Translations under genes and position numbers: made by a program
Origin: Sulfuricurvum sp.
GTDB lineage: Bacteria > Campylobacterota > Campylobacteria > Campylobacterales > Sulfurimonadaceae
Assembly (NCBI GenBank): GCA_028713245.1
Contig: JAQTOQ010000003.1
Location: 1-34,531, forward strand
Reading direction: 5' to 3'
DNA: 34,531 nt
Notes under the pieces: generated by a model
Seen by the model: the letters and a program-made list of their open reading frames with translations, nothing else
The model's database searches: none
What the model was told of the DNA's origin: nothing
Shown here: piece by piece, positions 27,966 to 34,531 of the stretch
Numbering within the stretch: the stretch's first letter is position 1
Layout: each line of letters starts with the position of its first letter

Positions 27966-28955
27966 TCAACCACCCGTTTCGTAAAAGGCCCGCTTGGAAA
28001 GTTCTCCATCAGGATCGCTCCATCGGTTTTTTTCAGGCTTGGTACGAATCACTTCTTTGAGCACCAATGCCGCTTCTTTGGTATCACCTCGGCGTATTGC
28101 ATCACGAATACTCATTGCTTCATCAAAATACAAACATGGGATCAGGGTTCCCTCGGCTGTAAGGCGGATACGATTACATTTCGCACAAAAATCATCTTTG
28201 TGCGGCTCAATAATTCCAAACTCATACCCATCATCAAGTTTATAGTAATGTGAAGGTGAATGTCCATCAAATCCCTCATCGTTATAGGCATAGCGGCTTC
28301 CGATAATTTCCAAAAGCTCTGCACTTTGCATCCCTTTAATGTCAACCTCGGCATGAACGTTTTCCATGTATTCAATAAATCGGACTGTCATCTTGCGCTC
28401 TTTGCAAAACTCCAATACATCCAAAACTTCATTCTCATTCATTCCCTTCATGGGAACCATATTAACTTTTACACGAAATCCTACACGAAGCGCTTCTTCT
28501 ACCCCTGCTAAAACATGACGCAGCACATCTTTTTTGGCAATTTTTTCAGCTATATCCGGGATGAGAGAATCGATGGAAACATTTATACGGCGCAAACCTG
28601 CATCGTAGAGTTTTTGTGCGGCACCTTTGAGCAAATAAGCATTTGTTGTCATCGCCAAGTCAACATCATTTTTATAATCATGAATCATTTTTACAAAGCG
28701 GTCTAAATCTTCACGCAATAAAGGCTCACCACCGGTAATACGAATTTTTGTAACACCTTCGTCAATGGATACTTTAATAAATTCAAATAATTCTTCAAAA
28801 CCCAATATGTTCTCTTTCGGAACCCATGAAAAAGGTTTTTCGGGCATGCAGTATTGACATCGAAAATTACACCGTTCCGTTACTGAAACGCGTAAATAAT
28901 CAACTGTTCTTCCGTAACTATCTACTAACACATTAATCCTTTTTATTTCACCCAA
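27966..28955 (-). CDS. moaA: GTP 3',8-cyclase
   Basis: [46 protein letters not shown]-terminal GG. Confidence 0.97.
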   Translation of the reverse strand: MGEIKRINVLVDSYGRTVDYLRVSVTERCNFRCQYCMPEKPFSWVPKENILGFEELFEFIKVSIDEGVTKIRITGGEPLLREDLDRFVKMIHDYKNDVDLAMTTNAYLLKGAAQKLYDAGLRRINVSIDSLIPDIAEKIAKKDVLRHVLAGVEEALRVGFRVKVNMVPMKGMNENEVLDVLEFCKERKMTVRFIEYMENVHAEVDIKGMQSAELLEIIGSRYAYNDEGFDGHSPSHYYKLDDGYEFGIIEPHKDDFCAKCNRIRLTAEGTLIPCLYFDEAMSIRDAIRRGDTKEAALVLKEVIRTKPEKNRWSDPDGELSKRAFYETGG

Positions 28956-29021
28956 AGAGTATCATAGTTATCTCAAAACCGTATTATAAATAAAAGATAG
29001 TTTGAAAAGGTTGAAGTGTTT

Positions 29022-29027
29022 ATTATA
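29022..29027 (-). promoter_or_regulatory. -10 box (TATAAT) for moaA-queE
   Basis: TATAAT on the minus strand, 22 bp from an FNR-type box, giving predicted +1 near 29015. Confidence 0.65.
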
Positions 29028-29049
29028 GAAGATTACGTGAAATTTTTCT

Positions 29050-29063
29050 TTGATTTGCATCAA
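29050..29063 (-). promoter_or_regulatory. FNR/CRP-family binding site (TTGAT-N4-ATCAA)
   Basis: Perfect palindromic TTGATGCAAATCAA centred at 29056.5, i.e. -41.5 from the predicted moaA start. Confidence 0.7.
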
Positions 29064-29095
29064 GATCAGGTAATAAATAGTATAAAAAAGAAGAA

Positions 29096-29113
29096 TTCAC
29101 CCCAAAGGGTGAA
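29096..29113 (-). terminator. Rho-independent terminator downstream of petC
   Basis: TTCACCC-CAAA-GGGTGAA 7-bp stem followed on the minus strand by TTCTTCTTTTTT. Confidence 0.75.
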
Positions 29114-29127
29114 AGAAGAAAAAAATA

Positions 29128-30003
29128 TTAATGGACTTCTGACCAAATTTTGCGTTTCCACAAATAAGCAAGGATTGCAAATACAAAGGTATAAAGCATT
29201 ACCCAAAGACCAACGCTTTCACGTTCTGCTTTTTTTGAATCTCCAGTTTCTTCCATGTAAGCGATAACTTCCTCTTGAGCTTTTTCACTCAAGCCTACGC
29301 GCGGCATAGAGGTTCCTGCCAACAAGAGTTGAGGATCATTGATAAAGCCATGCAAGTAGTGCTCTTTGCGACTTTTGATATACTGAGACAAATCCGGTGG
29401 AGTTGCGCCCATATAGGCTTTGATAGCATCTTTTGACGTTGTTGCTTCAAACTTCGCATAGCTCATCGAGTGACAACGTCCACATGCAGCAGCATACGTT
29501 TCTTTATGCGCATCTTTCCCAGCTACTTTTGGAGCAATTGACTGTAGATACGCCACAACGTCCATGATTTCTTGAGGCTGCATCCAATTGTACGCAGGCA
29601 TCGGGAATGCTTTTGCTCCACCTACTGGATATTTGTGACTGAGATGCATAGCGCTAACCGGATCAAAAATAAAGTTTGCCAAATAGTTTTTGTCATAAAT
29701 ACGACCTGAACTACTCAAATCAGGCGGAACAACACCATACGCTGCCGCAGCATCCGCATTTGACATGATTTGCAGGTGACCTGCTTTTTCTATTGAGTGA
29801 CATGCAATACAGTTAGCTTCTACAAGAACTTTACCGTTATCAACATTTCCAGCAAGAGAAGTATCAACATTTTTCAAATCTTCAAATGCGAAATCTGCTG
29901 CTTTTACCTCAGGATGCATAACGTGATGTGCATACGGTTCAATCCCATAATACGTAATACCAACAAGAGCAGCAATAATTGCTAATATTTTAAACTCTTT
30001 CAT
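29128..30003 (-). CDS. petC: Diheme cytochrome c subunit of the bc1 complex
   Basis: Two CXXCH motifs (CIACH, CGRCH), C-terminal TM anchor, follows cytochrome b. Confidence 0.92.
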   Translation of the reverse strand: MKEFKILAIIAALVGITYYGIEPYAHHVMHPEVKAADFAFEDLKNVDTSLAGNVDNGKVLVEANCIACHSIEKAGHLQIMSNADAAAAYGVVPPDLSSSGRIYDKNYLANFIFDPVSAMHLSHKYPVGGAKAFPMPAYNWMQPQEIMDVVAYLQSIAPKVAGKDAHKETYAAACGRCHSMSYAKFEATTSKDAIKAYMGATPPDLSQYIKSRKEHYLHGFINDPQLLLAGTSMPRVGLSEKAQEEVIAYMEETGDSKKAERESVGLWVMLYTFVFAILAYLWKRKIWSEVH

Positions 30004-31253
30004 TATTTGCCCCCTACTTTTTTAGCTTCTGCTCTAGTAATGAATGGCAATGTAATAAATAACATCAAGAACGTTATTGATGAAGCAAATCCAACCCATG
30101 CATTTGCACCGGTAGGAGGCAATTTACCAAATATTGTAAGTACGATCAAGTCGGCGATCAAGAACCAAAACCAGTATTTAAAATACGGGCGTTGATTGGC
30201 AGGCTTGACCATTGGAGAGCGATCCAGCCATGGCAAGACGAAGAAAACACCCTGAGCAAAAGCAAAAGCGATAAGCCCTAATGATTTACCCGAAATTCCC
30301 GCGATCTCAAAAAAGAACCCACGCAACACTTCGTAACTCCACAAGAAATACCACTCAGGGTAGATATGTGCCGGTGTTTTAAGACCATCTGCTTTATCAA
30401 AATTAACCGGATCCATCGCAAAATCGTAATGGAAAAAAACCAAATAGAAAAAGAAGAGTAAGAAAAAACCTAAAACAAAAAAGTCTTTAGACAAAAATAC
30501 CGGCCAAAAAGGGACTACTTTAGAATTCTTTTTATCTCCAGCAAGATATTTTTCTGATTCTTTGTCAAAATCAAAAAATTCTCCTGCTTCATTGTTTACG
30601 TGTGGAAAACGAAGCGCATAGAAATGAAGAACAATCGCACCAATAATAGCAAGAGGAACCAACAAGACATGCAACATAAAGAAACGGGTAAGCGTAGAAT
30701 CAGACACATAAAAGTTACCACGAATCCATACAACCAAATCGCCACCGATAAGCGGAATTCCACCGAAAATTTCTGTAATAACGTACGCTGCCCAGTAACT
30801 CATTTGGCCCCACGGAAGCATATATCCGCTAAAACCTTCTGCTGAGAAAAGTACAAACAACAACATCCCGGAAATCCAGATCATCTCACGCCCTTTTTTA
30901 TAAGAGCCATAATAGATACCCGTAAACATGTGAATGTAAATTACCAAAAAGACAACCGATGCACCAACAGCATGAATATGTCGAAACAACCATCCGTAGC
31001 CGACTTCTTGCATAATCGTGTAGTTGACACTATCAAATGCCATATTAACATCCGGCTTGTAGTACATAAGGAGAAAAATTCCCGAAACAACCAAGATAGT
31101 GAACATAACGGTCAATAAAACGCCCATTGCCCACAAAAAATTAATATTTTTTGGAATCCAATACTCCGTCATCATCACTTTCAAGAACTTATCAATACCT
31201 AAGCGCTGGTCAAACCACTCATACATTGAGTCTGCTTGTTTAAACTCTGCCAT
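30003..31253 (-). CDS. petB: Cytochrome b of the bc1 complex
   Basis: WLFRHIHAVGASVVFLVIYIHMFTG, GYMLPWGQMSYW, PEWYFLWSYEVLR. Confidence 0.97.
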   Translation of the reverse strand: MAEFKQADSMYEWFDQRLGIDKFLKVMMTEYWIPKNINFLWAMGVLLTVMFTILVVSGIFLLMYYKPDVNMAFDSVNYTIMQEVGYGWLFRHIHAVGASVVFLVIYIHMFTGIYYGSYKKGREMIWISGMLLFVLFSAEGFSGYMLPWGQMSYWAAYVITEIFGGIPLIGGDLVVWIRGNFYVSDSTLTRFFMLHVLLVPLAIIGAIVLHFYALRFPHVNNEAGEFFDFDKESEKYLAGDKKNSKVVPFWPVFLSKDFFVLGFFLLFFFYLVFFHYDFAMDPVNFDKADGLKTPAHIYPEWYFLWSYEVLRGFFFEIAGISGKSLGLIAFAFAQGVFFVLPWLDRSPMVKPANQRPYFKYWFWFLIADLIVLTIFGKLPPTGANAWVGFASSITFLMLFITLPFITRAEAKKVGGK

Positions 31254-31263
31254 AATCTACTCC

Positions 31264-31764
31264 TTACGCTTTCGCCATCATGGCTTTGTATTCCGGGCCT
31301 TCTTCGCCAAGCACAAGGGTTGTTCCATCAATTTTAAACGGAGGAAGATCAAGTGGACGTGGAGGTGGCCCAAAGCTATTCACACCAGCCGACGTAAATG
31401 CACCACCGTGACAGGCACATTTGAAATCTTTTTCATCATTACGATACGCAGGAATACAACCCAAATGAGTACACAACCCAATCATAACTGAATAATAGTG
31501 ATCACCGACTTTGACAGTACGTCCCTCTACTGGCTTCATGTCTTCAGTATACTTAAGGATAAATATTGGTTTACCGCGCCATACGGCTATTTCTAATTTG
31601 TTGGCTTCCAATCCTGATAAATCAACAGTTGTAAAGCCAGCTGACATGACGCTAGGGAGGGGATCCCATGTCTTTTTCATCGCTAATAACGATGCTACTC
31701 CCCCGACTGCGGCAACGGCACCAAAGGCCTTACCGACAAACCCTCTTCTGCTTTCATTCATCAT
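31264..31764 (-). CDS. petA: Rieske iron-sulfur protein of the bc1 complex
   Basis: CTHLGC ... CACHGGAF; Tat-like N-terminus (ESRRGFVGKAFG). Confidence 0.96.
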   Translation of the reverse strand: MMNESRRGFVGKAFGAVAAVGGVASLLAMKKTWDPLPSVMSAGFTTVDLSGLEANKLEIAVWRGKPIFILKYTEDMKPVEGRTVKVGDHYYSVMIGLCTHLGCIPAYRNDEKDFKCACHGGAFTSAGVNSFGPPPRPLDLPPFKIDGTTLVLGEEGPEYKAMMAKA

Positions 31765-31798
31765 TATGTTCTCTCTTAAGTTATAAATTTAATTACTA

Positions 31799-31804
31799 AT
31801 CATA
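31799..31804 (-). promoter_or_regulatory. Candidate -10 (TATGAT) for petABC
   Basis: GCTTATGATTAG upstream of petA, downstream of the preceding gene's stop codon. Confidence 0.4.
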
Positions 31805-31821
31805 AGCGAAAAGCCTTTAAA

Positions 31822-32691
31822 TTAGCCTAAATTAAACTTTTGTTGTATGAATTCGATGATTTTACGATCCGATTGTTCCAATTTACCATAGACGACCTCG
31901 TTTACAGAGCCTATAGCTGTCGCAAGAGATGGTGCATCGTATCCATCAATAATCGGAATATGTAAAGATTCAAAAAGAGGGATATAATCGCGAGCATAAT
32001 CAGGTCGCTGTAGATAAATAGGACATCCTCCCCCTGCTAAGTTTTGTAAAACGGCCATAGGAGAAGCCGTGACCAAAACATTCGTACCGCGAATCACCTC
32101 ATCGTATTCTTCCCATTCATGTATGGTTTTAAAACTGTCTTGTAACGCTTTTTCATAGCCCAAAAAGTGGTAAAAACCCATGACCAAATCCATTTTAAAA
32201 GGGGCAAACATTTCTTGGTGCAATCCTAAATCTTTTTCGTAATCATCGTCCCCGAAAAAAAGCGCCATCGGTATCGTTTTAGGACGCTGCTCATAATAAT
32301 GTTCGCCTACAACAACACCTTGCGCAATCCCTTCACTGCTTAAATAGGGAGAAATCAAAAACTCCTTTGGATGCTTGGTATCACCAGGAGAATCTCCAAT
32401 ACGGATAAACGTCGAAAAAAACTGGCTCATATCGTCCAACAACATCGGATTAAGCTCGGCCGAATCAAAAATAATTTTATCCCCATGCTCGGCAATTTGT
32501 GGAATATTACGAACCACATCCATACCCACCGAACGTTTGATTCCAAAATCTTTTGCTTCTGCCGCGATACGAAAATCAGGAGACAATAACGTAATGTCGA
32601 CATCCCCAAGGGCATTAATAATAGCCGCCGCACGATGAAACCGGTCAAGTCCGATGCGATGTCCTGTATGTACATAATAAAAAAGTCTCAT
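31822..32691 (-). CDS. Conserved hypothetical, GT-B/PseG-like glycosyltransferase fold suspected
   Basis: N-terminal [21 protein letters not shown] and C-terminal [27 protein letters not shown] resemble GT-B/PseG layouts; start overlaps the mnmG stop. Confidence 0.5.
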   Translation of the reverse strand: MRLFYYVHTGHRIGLDRFHRAAAIINALGDVDITLLSPDFRIAAEAKDFGIKRSVGMDVVRNIPQIAEHGDKIIFDSAELNPMLLDDMSQFFSTFIRIGDSPGDTKHPKEFLISPYLSSEGIAQGVVVGEHYYEQRPKTIPMALFFGDDDYEKDLGLHQEMFAPFKMDLVMGFYHFLGYEKALQDSFKTIHEWEEYDEVIRGTNVLVTASPMAVLQNLAGGGCPIYLQRPDYARDYIPLFESLHIPIIDGYDAPSLATAIGSVNEVVYGKLEQSDRKIIEFIQQKFNLG

Positions 32692-34531
32692 TTGTTAATT
32701 CCTTGTTTGTTTCGTTGTGCCATTTTGATGTAAATCTGTAAAATATCCAACGCCGCAGGAGTCATACCACTGATTTGAGAAGCAGCTTGAAGCGTCGGGG
32801 GATTGAATTTCCCTAATTTGTCTACGATCTCATTCGAGAGTCCTGAAACAGAAGCAAAATCGAGATTCTCAGGAATAGCAATATGCAGCATCTTAGACAT
32901 ACGTTCAATATCATCGCTTTGCTTCTCGACATAACGAGAGTATTTTGCTTCAATGAGAATCTGCTCTTGGATATACGGATCAAGAGTTGCAAAACTCGGG
33001 ATGAGCTTTGAGAGCTTATCCGGCCCAAAACTCTTACGCGATACTAATTGTGTAGCGTTTAGTCTATCGCTGATACGCTCTTCGTCAATCGATTCTAAAA
33101 ACGATAGAAACTCTTTATTTGGGGTATAAATCGTCTCTTCGAGTAGCGCTAACCCTTCATTGATTTGACGACGTTTTGTTTCAATTTGTTCCATTTGTGT
33201 ATCATTGATAAGCCCCAGTTCATGACCGTATCGACCCAGTCGTAAATCCGCCGTCTCTTCACGTAACAGCAAACGGTACTCAGCACGCGAGGTGAACATA
33301 CGGTACGGTTCTTTCGTTCCCTTGGTCACCAAATCATCAATCAAAACACCGATGTACGCTTCATCACGACGTAAGACGAGAGGCTCTTTGCCTTGCAACG
33401 ACAATGCGGCATTGATCCCTGCCATCATCCCCTGCGCTGCTGCTTCTTCATATCCTGTGGTTCCGTTGATCTGACCTGCGAGATACAGATGTTTTACTTT
33501 TTTGGTTTCCAACGTGTGGCGCAGTTCGGTAGGGTCAACATAATCGTACTCAATCGCATAGCCGTAACGGACAATTTTGGCATTTTCCATACCGTGTACT
33601 GAATGGATCATTTGACGCTGTACATCAGGCGGTAGTGATGTACTCATACCGTTGATATAGCACTCGGTATTCTCGTGCGTTTGCGGTTCGATAAAGAGAT
33701 GATGACGGTCTTTGTCTCGAAAGCGGTTTACTTTATCTTCGATACTAGGGCAATAACGAGGACCTACCCCCTCGATTTGCCCTGTAAACAATGGCGCACG
33801 GTGGAAATTACCCTCGATAAGAGTATGGGTATCTTCATTGGTATACGCGATGTAACACGGGAGCTGTTTTTTCTCTACCGCGAATTTCTCTCGGTCGGTA
33901 CGAAAACTAAACGGATTGGGAATCTCATCCCCCCCTTGTATCTCCATCACCGAAAAATCTATCGACGAGCTATCGACGCGCGGACAGGTTCCTGTTTTAA
34001 GACGTCCGACGCTTAGACCTGCTTTGCGCAGAGAATCGCTCAGCCCTTTTGCTGCAAATTCTCCATAACGACCTGCTTCTTGACGTGTTTCTCCGATATG
34101 AATCATCCCATTTAAGAAAGTTCCCGTAGTGATAATCACGCGGCGTGCTTTGTATTCATTGAACAAATCGGTACGTACCCCCACAACAGTACCTTCTTCA
34201 AACACGAGCGAATGGACTGTCTCTTGTATCAAACTAAGATTAGGAGTTGTCAGAATTTTATTACGGGCAATGACACGATAGCGGTCCATGTCAATCTGCG
34301 CACGGCTACCACGAACTGCAGGGCCTTTGGCAATATTCAAAATACGAAACTGGATGCCTGCATCATCGGTAAGCAAGCCCATTTCTCCGCCAAGAGCATC
34401 AAGTTCTCGTACCAAATGCCCTTTTGCCAAACCGCCTACCGCTGGATTACAGCTCGTAGCCCCCACTTGTTCGGCCAAAATTGAGATCATTAGCGTCTGC
34501 TGACCCATGCGCGCACACGCAAGTGCCGCTT
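32688..34531 (-). CDS. mnmG: tRNA uridine-5-carboxymethylaminomethyl modification enzyme MnmG, 5' end truncated by the window edge
   Basis: [53 protein letters not shown]. The frame stays open to the edge ([12 protein letters not shown]), so the ORF-track Met at 34508 is internal. Confidence 0.97.
   Translation of the reverse strand, partial: AALACARMGQQTLMISILAEQVGATSCNPAVGGLAKGHLVRELDALGGEMGLLTDDAGIQFRILNIAKGPAVRGSRAQIDMDRYRVIARNKILTTPNLSLIQETVHSLVFEEGTVVGVRTDLFNEYKARRVIITTGTFLNGMIHIGETRQEAGRYGEFAAKGLSDSLRKAGLSVGRLKTGTCPRVDSSSIDFSVMEIQGGDEIPNPFSFRTDREKFAVEKKQLPCYIAYTNEDTHTLIEGNFHRAPLFTGQIEGVGPRYCPSIEDKVNRFRDKDRHHLFIEPQTHENTECYINGMSTSLPPDVQRQMIHSVHGMENAKIVRYGYAIEYDYVDPTELRHTLETKKVKHLYLAGQINGTTGYEEAAAQGMMAGINAALSLQGKEPLVLRRDEAYIGVLIDDLVTKGTKEPYRMFTSRAEYRLLLREETADLRLGRYGHELGLINDTQMEQIETKRRQINEGLALLEETIYTPNKEFLSFLESIDEERISDRLNATQLVSRKSFGPDKLSKLIPSFATLDPYIQEQILIEAKYSRYVEKQSDDIERMSKMLHIAIPENLDFASVSGLSNEIVDKLGKFNPPTLQAASQISGMTPAALDILQIYIKMAQRNKQGINK

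Noticed and set aside
34509-34531. ORF track suggests mnmG starts at Met 34508
   Set aside because: The reading frame continues (AALACARM) to the window edge and the FAD-binding N-terminus of MnmG is missing, so the gene is truncated by the window.

Overview
This 34.5 kb window looks like a Campylobacterota (epsilonproteobacterial, Sulfuricurvum/Sulfurimonas-like) chromosome segment; the taxonomy is inferred from gene content and order. Almost everything is on the minus strand; moeA is the only well-supported plus-strand gene. Most of it is core: tRNA-Thr/tRNA-Tyr, transporters, tkt, ispA, panD, murE, the rpmJ-rpsM-rpsK-rpsD-rpoA-rplQ cluster, hom/aminotransferase, rRNA methyltransferases, rpmE, moeA, queD, queE, moaA, the petABC bc1 complex, and a truncated mnmG. 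The main accessory element is a tightly coupled, visibly AT-rich three-gene cassette (22.8-27.1 kb) between queE and queD: a TonB-plug outer-membrane protein, a small secreted YfiR-like protein, and an inner-membrane sensor GGDEF+EAL enzyme with intact motifs. It is best read as a candidate envelope-spanning c-di-GMP signalling system. Non-coding observations include a perfect FNR-type box exactly at -41.5 of a TATAAT promoter upstream of moaA-queE, structured leaders before rpmE and rpmJ, a perfect 10-bp hairpin with the rplQ stop codon in its loop, and an AAT10 predicted transcript start before the aminotransferase/hom pair. No CRISPR, rRNA, IS element or prophage was seen. All assignments are by eye from sequence and motifs; no database search was run.
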